Origin: Aphrocallistes beatrix
Taxonomy: Eukaryota; Porifera; Hexactinellida; Sceptrulophora; Aphrocallistidae
Assembly (NCBI GenBank): GCA_963281255.1
Contig: OY725500.1
Location: 4,025,184-4,089,183, forward strand
Reading direction: 5' to 3'
DNA: 64,000 nt
Made by a program: the position numbers and the translations under genes. The notes under the pieces were generated by a model, which saw only the letters and a list, made by a program, of their open reading frames with translations, had not been told where the DNA came from and ran no database searches. Position 1 is the first letter of the stretch; the number at the start of each line of letters is the position of its first letter. Positions 20,738 to 31,060 of the stretch are shown piece by piece.

Positions 20738-22084
20738 TTAATTAATAGCTAGTAAAGTAATACAAGTACCATAAACTAGGACCAAATGGCAAATGCCTAT
20801 TTTTGATACGGTCAGTATCGAGACATTTGGCGACGATTGTTAAATAATTACACAATAACATATATACAATGATATCCCCTCACCTCGTACCTCAAAATAC
20901 CTGTGCGGCAAAAAAAGGTCTGCGTGATGGGGACATGGGGACAAGGTGTTTGAGACCCTTAGTCCTCGCGTAGCACTTGTGTGCACATTCATGTTTGGTC
21001 TCCCACCAGTAGAGGACATGGAAGGGAAGTTGGCAGTCTATAGAAGACTAGCTAGTGGGAGATATCGTTAGGATTTATATTGAATCGCTCTACGTTAACA
21101 GAACGCCTTCCTGTAGAGTCAAACAAACAGGTGTTCTATACAACTAACAACTAATAACTAAACACATGCTGCTATTTTAGATGGTTTATAATAAATTCAA
21201 TGCTTTAAAACGGCTAGTCGCGTATCAGGTTAGGAATTGGGTGGGACGTGCGGCGAATGCGGGTTTTATCCTAGTTAATGTGTGGACTGCATGGGTAAAT
21301 GATGGATATTATCTCGTCCGTTCAAGTGGTAGGCGGTGTACCTCAGCTCAAACACCTGCAGGAGCTGGATGCGTCTGAACTCCCCCTGGGGCAAACGGTC
21401 CAGGAACCTACCCAGGTATTCGGTCGCAGCGACCTTTTGGCCGCCATCGTCATTGTTATTGATATTGATTGTGTTGCTTCACACTCCACTCATGTGATTA
21501 TTGCTTGCCATTCCGGTTTGTTCCCATGGGAAACTGATTCTAGAACTAAAGAATATCAAGAATCCCAAAATAAAACTAATGAATAATGTAAAATCTATAA
21601 CCAGAATTATGTAAAGAATCGAACACGCCTATGAAGTTGTATTAATCTAGCGCCTGCGCATATATTCTCACTATACATGTATATACACGTGATATTGTTT
21701 ACAACAGTCATTATTTTAGTTATTTGATTCAATTCAATCTCCTAATTGATATTTGTTACTAATGCAATGGGTAAGATCATATTTTTTAATAAGATTGTAG
21801 TTTGCTTGTTAGGGTTGCTTTGTTAAAAAAATGTCCATGATTCAGGCCTTCGTCTCACTTCAAAATACTTAGTATAAACAACACCCGGGCCGATTTTGAT
21901 TTTGAGGACCCTGTCAATGATTATATTCAGCATTATCCAATGTGGTGAATATAATGACTGCAATATATCATTATATTCAGTTGCACCTTGGGGGTCTGAT
22001 GCCCCTGGGCATTGTCCATTGTTGTATATCAGGACACCCTACTCCCTGAAAGGATCATTTATCTAATCACCATTAGTTCATATA
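20738..22084. other. Intergenic region upstream of MON2 and VWA7-like genes
   Basis: This is the first part of a 2.5 kb divergent intergenic region. A more GC-rich island at about 20890-21590 contains short open stretches on both strands (see 21278-21586). From 21840 to 22060 there are direct copies of a TGATTATATTCAG-like string. No tRNA or other RNA gene was recognised. Confidence 0.45.
21278..21586. other. Possible short coding region, strand uncertain
   Basis: The plus strand has an ATG-started frame of 95 codons (21299-21586). The same triplets read on the minus strand are open for 67 codons (21278-21478) and give a helical, amphipathic peptide containing ATEYLGRFLDRLPQGEFRR. On the minus strand an ATG at 21511 is in frame but separated from the open stretch by a TGA at 21479-21481. 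No family was recognised in either direction. It could be a decayed exon, an unannotated small gene or chance. Confidence 0.15.
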
Positions 22085-22486
22085 TTAAAAAGTTCATTGC
22101 GCATGATCAATTAGCACATTGCGCATGATCAATTTGTACATTAGGGAGGAATACAATCCCAATGGTGAAGAATGGAGGCTTTTAGGTCCGATTGATAGGA
22201 TCCTCTGCTCGGTCCGAGGCGTTTTAGCTGGAGATTGGAATGAGACTTTTTGCGCTAAAAATTCAATGCAATGTGGTGGTTTTAGCGACATTAATTTTTG
22301 GAATAGTTTTGCATATATGTATAGAAATATTTTAAGTGTTTTTTGCATATTATGTACAAAGTGATGATAGATCATGCACAATGGGTCAATTGCGCATGCG
22401 CAATGGACTTAGTCCAACCAATCGTGCGCAATGTGCAATTGATCATGCGCAGTGTGACGATTGCGCATGTGCAATGGACTTTTTAA
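22085..22486. mobile_element. MITE-like element with 21-bp terminal inverted repeats
   Basis: About 402 bases bounded by TTAAAAAGTTCATTGCGCAT at the left and its inverse at the right (CATGTGCAATGGACTTTTTA), with two mismatches over 21 bases. Both sides are flanked by TA (22083-22084 and 22487-22488), the target of Tc1/mariner-type elements. Subterminal copies of ATTGCGCATG and GATCAATT cluster near both ends, as transposase-binding repeats often do. There is no coding capacity; the small ORFs inside are chance. Confidence 0.75.
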
Positions 22487-22660
22487 TACCTCATTAATTA
22501 GAAGTAGATACTAAAAATTCATGCTACAAATACAGTAATATATAAACCTACATATATTGTCACTTCCAACCCAATCGAATATTTGCTTCTTTTCGCCTAA
22601 AATTAAACTAGAGTCTATTCTCTCCTCGTATATCTAATAATTAATCATATGATGAGACTT

Positions 22661-23144
22661 TGGTCCTGTTGCGTAGATTTGTGAGATTCTTATACTACAT
22701 AACCATGGATGATTTTGTAGCGTAGAGTTCTGAGATTATCAGAGCAGAATCGTGAGATTTCGTTTCACTTACTCAAATGACCTTGTTGTCCAATCTGTTT
22801 CGGCATAACTTGATAACCATCGCCACAAAATTGTGGCACACGACACAATTTAGTGGAACGCGACACAATTTGCCATGGTAAAACTTCATATGGACCATAA
22901 ATCCAAAATACAATTCATCCATGGTCCATATGGGGTTTACCATAGTAAATTGTATTACGTGACATCAAATTGTGTCGTGTGCCACAATTTGGTGGCGATG
23001 TTACGATGAAATCTATTTAACCACAAGGCCATTTGAGGAAGCGAAACAAAATCTCACGATTCTACGGATAATCTCAGGATTCTACGCTACAAAACCATCC
23101 ATGGTATGCAGCATAAGAATCTCACGGATCTACGCAACAGTCCA
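22661..23144. mobile_element. Foldback element with arms of about 235 bases
   Basis: The left arm starts TGGTCCTGTTGCGTAGAT; the right arm ends with the inverse of TGGACTGTTGCGTAGATC. The arms stay complementary, with scattered mismatches, through GTAGCGTAGA, TCGTGAGATT, AATTGTGGCACACGACACAA and CATATGGACCAT, meeting around 22909. The whole element would fold into one long hairpin. It ends about 70 bases before the VWA7-like start codon, so it lies in that gene's promoter or 5' UTR region. It has no coding capacity. Confidence 0.85.
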
Positions 23145-23212
23145 TTAAAGTAGTGTATGTCAAATTATTGTTTGGAAATTTGCATTAGCATTCGCAAAAC
23201 TATTTGAATCAA

Positions 23213-26200
23213 ATGCATTCTTTCCACTCCGCTTTCCTGGTAATTGTGGCTTGTGGTTTTGTGTGCCCGATTTATGGATTCGCCCCAAACAGTGCATCTA
23301 ATCTTGTTCTAAAACTTTATTCTTTCGAGTTTCAAACTGGCTCAATAACCCATCCGGACATAACGGAATCAGCTATATTACAAGTGGTAAAAGAACTTTT
23401 GGAAGAAAATCCTAATATGGAAGACAGTGGTAGTACAACTCGAATAAATATGCTAGCCTCGCTGACAACAGAAAACTTGATCAAGGCGTACTTTGGCGAT
23501 TCTAGTGATGATCTAGCTGACAAATTTAAAGGAGCAATTGATGAAATAAATGAGGCTAACGAAGGAGTAGATTTAGGAGACCTACAAAAGAATGCTGCCG
23601 CTCATTTTGATTCTGAAAGAATCCAAGAAGGGAAGAACCGGGTTGTAATGCATAAAAAGAGAGCGATTATTGCAATAATGGAGGAAGATTATGAATTAGC
23701 AAGAATGGAAATTGGACAAATGCTGCACACTCTTCAAGACTTTTATAGTCATTCTAACTGGATAGAAATTGGGAACACTTCACCATATACAGTATTAGGA
23801 GATGAATCTTCTGAACCAGAAAACATTGCTTCTCCAACAAGAGAAACTTGTACTGACTGTACACAAGGTGATAAAATACTAATGGTTGGGTTATTTGGTG
23901 GTGCAGATTACCATTATGAATGTAGTGATAATATCCGTAGTGATGTAAACGATGCGCATATACTAACGAGTGGATATTACAAAGGCCAAAAGGATAAAGA
24001 TGGAAATGTGATTACAAAACCCACTGGAAAATGTAGCCATGGTGGATTTAGGGACGCTTCAAGTGACTTGTCAGCAACTGGTGGAATAAACAAGGACTCC
24101 ACAACTCCTGAATGGTCACCTCATGCTGATCTGCACTCGGATGCTGCAGCAGTAGCAATATCGGCAAGTAGAGACTTATTGAAAAATATACGAGACGAAG
24201 TGAGAAACGATACTAAGTTTGCAAATTTCCTGAATATTAACTTGGTTAAGCAACAGACCATCTCTAGTATTGCTTTTGTGATAGATACAACTGGGAGTAT
24301 GAGTGAAGAATTACCTGAGATTCAGGCCACCATTCCAGAAATCAGAGTATTCCTAGAGGAGATATTTGCTAAAAATGCTGATGTAAAGTTGATTCTTGTC
24401 CCCTTTAACGATCCAGGTAAAGAGTATATATACTACTATACTACTTAATAATACTTCGTGTCTTTGTTTTTTTATAACCATAACTATTTTAGTAAAAAAA
24501 TCATTTTGATACACATAAAGATGCATCAATTTAGTGATTACTCATTACTTGGTTTCATCACGTAAATTATGTAGGCCATGTAAAAAATGTTTATCATTTT
24601 GCCCTTGCTTATATACAGTTGACTCTGCTTAATAGGGACACTTTGATTCTGGATATTTTGTCTCGATTAAGTGGAGTTCCCAATTAACCGATTAAATTTA
24701 GTTATAGCTTCTACAAGTATGTATGGGAACAATTCCGTTCCCGGAGAATTGTCCCAATTAAGCGGTTGTCCCGATTAAGAGTTGACTGTACATATTATAG
24801 TCCATTTTAGCTGTGTATTTGTTTAATTAAACAAGTTAGTTCAGGCTTATTAATTGGTTGGAGATATTATTGGAATAAATTTGGCATTTGTATTCTACTA
24901 ATTTAGCATTTTGTTTAGTGATTAATTTGTCATTGAATCATATTATATGTGTGTGTATATATATATATATAATGTATTGCTTTCTTTAAAGATCCTGGGA
25001 CGGTTATTACAACCAATAGCATCGATGTCTTCTTAAATGGTATCGCTGCGTTAAGTGCTTCCGGAGGAGGTGACTGTCCTGAACCAAGCATTGGTGCAGT
25101 CATTCGTGCAATCAAAGCAAGTGAGAGGGGGTCGCATGTTTTTTTATTCACAGATGCAGATGCAAGTGATTTTAGTAGAGAAACTGAGTTGTATGCTTTG
25201 ATCGAAGAAAAAGATGTCCACATAAATATAATTGCGGTTAGTAGTTGCTCAGGAAGAAGAAGAAGAAGATCAATAAACACACAAGGTGCACAACAAAAGG
25301 TGCGAACACGTCGAAATGTAGCCCCTCAAGACTTATACGCAAATATTGCTACTTATTCGGGTGGACAATTTCTCCTTGTTGAGACTGCAGATATATCAGA
25401 ACTATCTCCGATAATTACCACTTCAGCAGAAAGATCTTTCACACAGGTTCTCCATAAGACTGGAGCCGGGTCATTTTCAGGAAATGTGCAGTTTTCAATT
25501 GACAGTACAATAAGTAGACTCGTCATAACCCTCAACGGTCGTTCAATTTCAAAGAATATTACAATTCCTGGAGGTTAGTAAATTTCTGTTTTTAATCACA
25601 ATAAATAATTTTTTTAACAGATTTAAACATTTTAAATTAGATATTTTCTGCGTAAAATTACGTTTTTACGGCTTAGCTATACTTGTAAGTAAATCTCAAT
25701 TTAATATTTTTTTAGGAACTAAATTAACAACCTCGAATCTTATATTCTCTGTGAATCTTGATAGTTCCACATCTTTTATCGCTACTATTAATGTTACAAA
25801 CAACACACTTTATGGGTTATGGCAATTAACATTCAGCACTTCAGCAATGTATAGCATCCAAATTTCTGCACTTAGTTCTTTGAAGTTCTCATATAAACTT
25901 TATCAACTTGATCCTGAATCACATTTTGGGTTCAAGAGCTTAGAAGGCAAACCAATCCAAGGTAATTAATTATCAGATATTGATCAATTTGTCTGTTTTG
26001 TAGTTCATGATTCAACTCTTGGTATTATTTTCAACCACATCAAAATCACAAACTCGAGAGTGCAATTTTAATTGCTTTGCTTAATCTAATTTATTTGTAG
26101 GTCAAACACTGATAGTATTGGTTACTACCTCAGGGGAAAATGAAGGAATTATCTTAACTCAAGCAAATATACAAAATAGTAATGGTGCAACAGTACAGAC

Positions 26201-27056
26201 TCTCAACCTAACAAAAACTGGCGATACGTCATTTGCGAGTATATTTTTACCAAATCTAACTACATTTCAGTTAGAAATCATTGGAATCGATAGCATTGGG
26301 AATCCAATCCAACGTGTTAGTGGTTCTGGGGTACAAACATCAGATGTTGAGTTACGCCTAGGTGAGTTTAATAAAAACAAGTTCTCATATAATTGTTCCT
26401 CTCTTAAATACGTGTGTGTATTTTAACAGGCCAAAATAGTTTTGGATTCAACAACTTGTATCCTGGAAATACTTCGAATGTAACTCTACTCCTTTCCAAC
26501 TTTGGGGATTCCTCATCCTTCATAATAAGCGTCGCACAAGATGATACAAATACGACTTTTTCTTTTAATATCAGTAAGAATATGACCACTCTTGGGCAAA
26601 ACGAAACCACTGAACTTATACTAACAGTAACCGCATCAAAGAATGCTAGCCATGGAGATAGGATTCAGTTCATCATTACTGCATCTACCATGACAGCTTC
26701 CGATCAAAGAAACAATTTTGTGTCAATTCTGTTCCTCGTTAGTACCATCCCACCTCCAAACCAAACTACGAACGTAAGTTATTTTTAACAAATACAGTAG
26801 ACTCCGCTTAATTATAATAAAAGTTCCCCATTTAATTTTTACTAAGAAATTTTTTTTCTTCTGTTTCTAAATAAGTGCATTGGATGACATAATTTTCTGA
26901 ATTATTCATTAATCTGTTCATAGATTTGAATTTCTTATATCTTAAAATACATTATTTTAATAGATGTTCGCTCCTGATGGCGCTGCAATAAACCGAATGG
27001 ACCTTCTACTATTACTCTTCATTGTCCTGATAAATACGTTACTACATCTTTTCTAG
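23213..27056 (+). CDS. Secreted VWA7-like protein with von Willebrand A domain, six exons
   Basis: Exons 23213-24416, 24992-25573, 25716-25961, 26101-26361, 26430-26773 and 26964-27056 join in phase into 909 codons. All introns are GT-AG. The longest frame starts at TTG; the ATG at 23213 begins a signal peptide (MHSFHSAFLVIVACGF). The N-terminal domain has THPDITESAI, HFDSERIQEG and LHTLQDFYSHSNWIEIG (near residue 172), marks of the VWA7 family. A VWA domain follows with its metal site DTTGSMS near 357. Two basic stretches (GRRRRRS and RTRRN) follow the VWA domain. The C-terminus ends in a hydrophobic run with no cytoplasmic tail, suggesting a GPI-anchor signal. The protein is rich in potential N-glycosylation sites. 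Its function is unknown; a cell-surface or matrix role is inferred. Intron 1 holds a pogo-like MITE. Confidence 0.85.
24616..24788. mobile_element. Pogo-like MITE in VWA7-like intron 1
   Basis: 173 bases starting CAGTTGACTCTGCTTAATAG and ending with the inverse of CAGTCAACTCTTAATCGGGA, flanked by TA on both sides. Internal AATTAAGC/GATTAAG motifs repeat the terminal motif. CAGT...ACTG ends at a TA site are typical of pogo/Tigger-type Tc1/mariner relatives. It is non-coding and lies wholly within intron 1 of the VWA7-like gene. Confidence 0.7.
24946..24972. repeat. GT/AT dinucleotide microsatellite
   Basis: A short (GT)n run passes directly into (AT)n shortly before the 3' splice site of intron 1 of the VWA7-like gene. 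Confidence 0.8.
26795..26845. mobile_element. Remnant of a pogo-like MITE in VWA7-like intron 5
   Basis: After a TA, the sequence CAGTAGACTCCGCTTAAT closely matches the terminal repeat of the 43221-43380 element, then degenerates. No matching right end was found, so it is a decayed or deleted copy. Confidence 0.45.
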
Positions 27057-27314
27057 TTTTTTATTCTTTTATTTTCTAACATCTCTTTGTATCTTCCCTC
27101 AATCCCAACAAACTACTTATTTATCGATTATTTAAACAAATTCATATTTAGGTTTTACCACTCTAATAGTATATTATACTATCAATTAGTTATTCACTAT
27201 CTCGTTTGAAATTTTTTTAAAATCCTTTATTACTATATTGTAGTTAATAACTTTCTTATTTGTTTAAAATTTTTATTAGGGCACTAAAGAGCTATGATCG
27301 TGTATTGTATTATA

Positions 27315-27427
27315 CAGCACCGGCACCACGGTTTAGAAGTAGTCCGGTTTTTACCGAACCAACCGGACCACTTTTGAAAAGTGATCCGGTTAAAACCGTT
27401 CCAACCGGACCATTGGCGCCGGCCCTG
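27315..27427. mobile_element. Short hAT-like MITE between the VWA7-like and TRP genes
   Basis: 113 bases starting CAGCACCGGCACCACGG and ending with the inverse of CAGGGCCGGCGCCAATGG. The interior is also nearly palindromic (AGTCCGGTTTTTACC against GGTTAAAACCG, with CCAACCGGACCA repeated). CAG-GCCGGCGCC ends are common in hAT MITEs. No clean 8-base duplication is visible, so the family is tentative. It sits in the convergent 3' spacer (27057-27579), which otherwise shows nothing but AT-rich sequence and a short CAACAA run. Confidence 0.55.
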
Positions 27428-27579
27428 TCATAATAATACAAGTAATATTATAATTCAGCACTATAATCATAACAACAACATCAACAACAACAGCAAAGTT
27501 ATAATGGATGCGTTTGGTGGTGATAATGGAGGAAAATAATGAGAGCAATTATTAAGCATTCAAGATCTAGCAGGGGGGT

Positions 27580-30500
27580 CTATAGAGAAGTTTCATCTTC
27601 TGCTCCGTCAGCATGATGGTGCATTGTAGGAAAGAACAAAGAATTCTGTCTGCTTCTAGTCGGAATCCTTCGGTCATGCAAATCTTGCATAAACTTGCGC
27701 AATTTCAATTTTAATTGTTCTATCATCGTCGAGTTCCTTTCCAAAGTACTCATGAGTTGCTCTAACTTTTCATCAGTATCTAGATTTTGTAAAATTGTAA
27801 AATTTTATTTGTTTACGGTAAATAAAAATTTCAATCTGTGAGAGGAAGAAAAGAACTTACTACTAATGTTGTATGTTTTCCATTTATTGCTTTTGAGAAC
27901 GATTTCATTTAAGAATGATCTCCTTCGAATGAACCCCCATGAATTTATCCGAACGATAAATTTCAGGCGATAGAGAGCAACGATGCGTTCTGATTTCGCA
28001 CTCGCTATTGCATATGTGTCACTAACCTAAATCGATAAAATAAATTTAAGAGTAAATAAAGATAAAATCTTGGATAAAATTCTCATTCTATTAGTTTACC
28101 TGAGCAATGAATATGTTGAGTAAAATGACTATTATCAGCCCCAATGCCAACATGTAGATGATTGCATTGAGCCAATTCAAATCATTATAAAGATAGTTGC
28201 CATCGAGAATACTTTCTCCTTGAAGCAACACACGAAGGAAGAAAAAGAAAGTCCAATAGAATGTATCATAAATTCCTTCCGCTCCTATCTCTGACGTACT
28301 TAAATTTGTTGGCATATCTGTACGATATGGCACCCTTAAAGCGATGAAAAATGATTCAGTGATAAGGACAATTATCATGCTACTTGCTATTAAGAATTTA
28401 GGCACATCGTTCCAAGCAATGAGTGTGATGGTATGCACGTACGTTCCCAACCCTGGCAAGAGCCGTACAGTTTTCAGAAATCTCAATGAATGTATCAAAA
28501 TAGCGAGCGTTGCGAAAATCCACTGAGCAGGACTCTTGGAGATACGCAAGGGCAGCACTATAAATAGGGAAACAAGACCTAGCATGTCAAAGTAGTTGAA
28601 AACTTCTTTTAAATACATTTTCAATGCAGATTTCACTACCATCCGGAATATCGCTTCTTCCTTCTGTCTGGCTTTAGCAACTTTTGTCTCCTTATAGTAA
28701 ACTCGAATAACATTTGTACCTAATTCAGCAATCTCAATTGCCAATGTGAATATCCACATTACTGCAACGATGACTTCAAACACACCACGAATATAATCAA
28801 TATTCTGAGAATATATTGTAGGATCTGGCCTAGCAGCTGCAGCAGTGAACATGAAGAACAAACTGAAGAGGAGAATGAAGAAATAAACAATTTCTCCCAA
28901 CAAATAATAATTACCTATTTTCCCCATTTTTTTGTCCACAATAACTCGGACTGAAGGATGAAATGCTAACTCTTCATCTCCCGTCTCTGCAAGCAGTTGC
29001 AGAGCAGTAAATGTTTTCGTAGAATATTTTGGATCGTCCGGTGTTATTCCATTGCAATCTGTTTCAACATACCTTGTACAGATTATAACTAGAAAATAAA
29101 TTGGCTAACATTACACTATACCATTTTAAAATTAAATTTTGTTAATAGAAGCAAATGAGACTATATTTTGATCAGAAAAAATGTAGAATTTTGATCAGAA
29201 ATGCGGAATTTGTATTAATTTGCATTGAAATTCCACATTCTGACCAAAATTCAACACTGGTTTTCTGACCAAAATGCAATTTATTGTAGTAATTCACTGA
29301 CCTTTTCGAGCTCTCAATTCTGAGACCCTATCTAGCAGGGAAGTTATACTCCCGGTCAATCGTAGTTTATAGTATTTCTCTAACAATGTATGCAAATATC
29401 TCAATGCCTCTTCATTAGATTTTAGTTTCAGCATCCTCGTTAAAATCTGATCAAAGATTTGCTCGTCTTGTATCGTCTTTTCATTTATACTTATTGCATA
29501 GTCAAGTGCTATGTGGCCACTTTTATCCCGCGTTGTTATAATCGCGCCATTCTCAATGAGGACATTTATCGTTTGTGAAAACCCGCTTTTAGTGGCAATG
29601 ATTAGAGGCGTTTCCCCTGAATTGGATGGGCTTTCAATAGCGCCATTGTGATCAATAAGATATGGGATTAGATTGTCCCATCCTTCCTCTGCAGCACAAT
29701 ATAACGCCGTTCTACCTAAAGACAAATATTTGTTGAAAATAAAACTTTGACTAATCTTTAGACTGTGTTCAATCTTAAATTCTCTGCAAATATAAGTATA
29801 TAAGTAGTGGTGTACACCCTTCAATCAAATCCGTATTTTTCCTTTATCGAATTAGATTTTGTTAATAATATGATGAATCTTTGAACAGAACGAACCTTGG
29901 TTATCCTTCATCGAAAGGATATCTTCTGTATTGATGAGATTTTGTATTATTTCAACTGAAACGCCGTTAATAACTGCGAGGTGCAATGGTGTGGAGCCTG
30001 TCGAATTTTTTATATCGCACATGGCGCCATATTTGAGGAGCAAATTCGTTGCGATTAGATGTCCTAAAATATAATGTAAGTAAATATTACTGAATGAGAT
30101 CACGCATCACATAGACAGCAGAACTTCGTTAGTACGAAACTCCGGATAATACGAACAGATATTTTACCCCTACAGACCAAAATACATGTAAATTACTCCG
30201 GTTAAAACGAATTCTGGATAATACGAACAAAATTTGACCGTCCCTGGTGTTCTTATTAACGAAGTTATACTGTAGATCCCTACCGTTTTGGGCAGCCAAA
30301 TGTAATGGCGTATTATCTAGCTCTATCACTCCGAGAAATTCGTTGTAGATTTTAGTCTGTATGTTGATATCCAGTTCAGGGTACTCGAGGAGTAGGTTGA
30401 GTTGGTCGCATCTTCCTTCAGAAGCTGCTGTATGCAGTGGGGTGGACCAGCTAGATATTATACTTTCCATCTCCTCAGCCATGGTTGGCTTGTAGGAATG

Positions 30501-30880
30501 GGATATTGAACTTGGCGTAATAGAAGCGATGGTATTACGACTGCCCATCAAATCTTCGTCCATCTAAATACACAATGGCATTTTGAGATGTAATTTAGTT
30601 TCTACAATTTATATTGCATTTGCTTTTACAAAATGATCGATTCATTGGCTATTTTCTCTGATTAAAATATTTTCTGTTTTGCAAGTATTTAGAAAAAAAT
30701 TATTTATGCAAGTAAAAATATATTTTTAATTTTAAATATACATTAATATGAACCTATATTTTCTAAATTTCTTACCGTTAGCCTCTTTTTAAGAGTCGAC
30801 ATATACAAAGATTTTCTTTCTCTTGCAAGATTATCTTCATCTGAATGTCCTCTTTCAAAACTCCTTGGTTTAGTGTTCAT
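27580..30880 (-). CDS. Ankyrin-repeat TRP-family cation channel, seven exons
   Basis: Exons on the minus strand 30776-30880, 30284-30563, 29896-30063, 29302-29715, 28100-29088, 27861-28026 and 27580-27779 join in phase into 773 codons, all with GT-AG introns. The N-terminal third carries about five ankyrin repeats (TPLHTAASEGRCDQL, NTPLHLAAQNG, STPLHLAVINGV, RTALYCAAEEGW, ETPLIIATKSGF). Six membrane segments follow within the large fifth exon, with a pore-side stretch at DTFYWTFFFFLRVLLQGES and the last helix GLIIVILLNIFIAQV. A short cytoplasmic tail follows (VSDTYAIASA, then a coiled-coil-like LEQLMSTLERN). The layout is TRPA/TRPV-like, but there are fewer ankyrins than in TRPA1, and no subfamily can be assigned by eye. 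Confidence 0.8.
29117..29290. repeat. Imperfect inverted repeat in a TRP-gene intron
   Basis: TTTTGATCAGAAA occurs twice on the left and its near-inverse TTCTGACCAAAAT twice on the right, with GCGGAATTTG/ATTCCACATT closer to the centre. The structure fits a decayed small palindromic element inside the intron 29089-29301. Confidence 0.45.
30116..30272. mobile_element. Pogo-like MITE in TRP-gene intron 2
   Basis: 157 bases starting CAGCAGAACTTCGTTAGTAC and ending with the inverse of CAGTATAACTTCGTTAATAA; the inner motifs CGGATAATACGAACA repeat on both sides. TA follows the right end; the left flank reads GA, so that site has mutated or the boundary is slightly off. It fills most of the 220-base intron 30064-30283. 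Confidence 0.65.
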
Positions 30881-31060
30881 ACTTGACTTAGAACTAACTG
30901 TGTTGCGTTGATCTTAAGGGTGTAAGCTCTTAATTATTGATTATTAGGTTCTCATGGCATATTTATATAATTATCACAAGGTTTATGGAGGGATTCCCTC
31001 ATCAAAGAGAGCAACCTTATTATTTGTAGCTTTTATACATTTCAAAAATGCCACCTATTA

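Noticed and set aside
22094..22381. Short ORFs on both strands within the 22085-22486 element
   Set aside because: They lie inside a MITE and overlap each other; no transposase-like motif.
28091..28939. TRP membrane region as a separate 282-residue gene
   Set aside because: It starts at GTG and is continuous with upstream ankyrin exons through phase-matched GT-AG introns.
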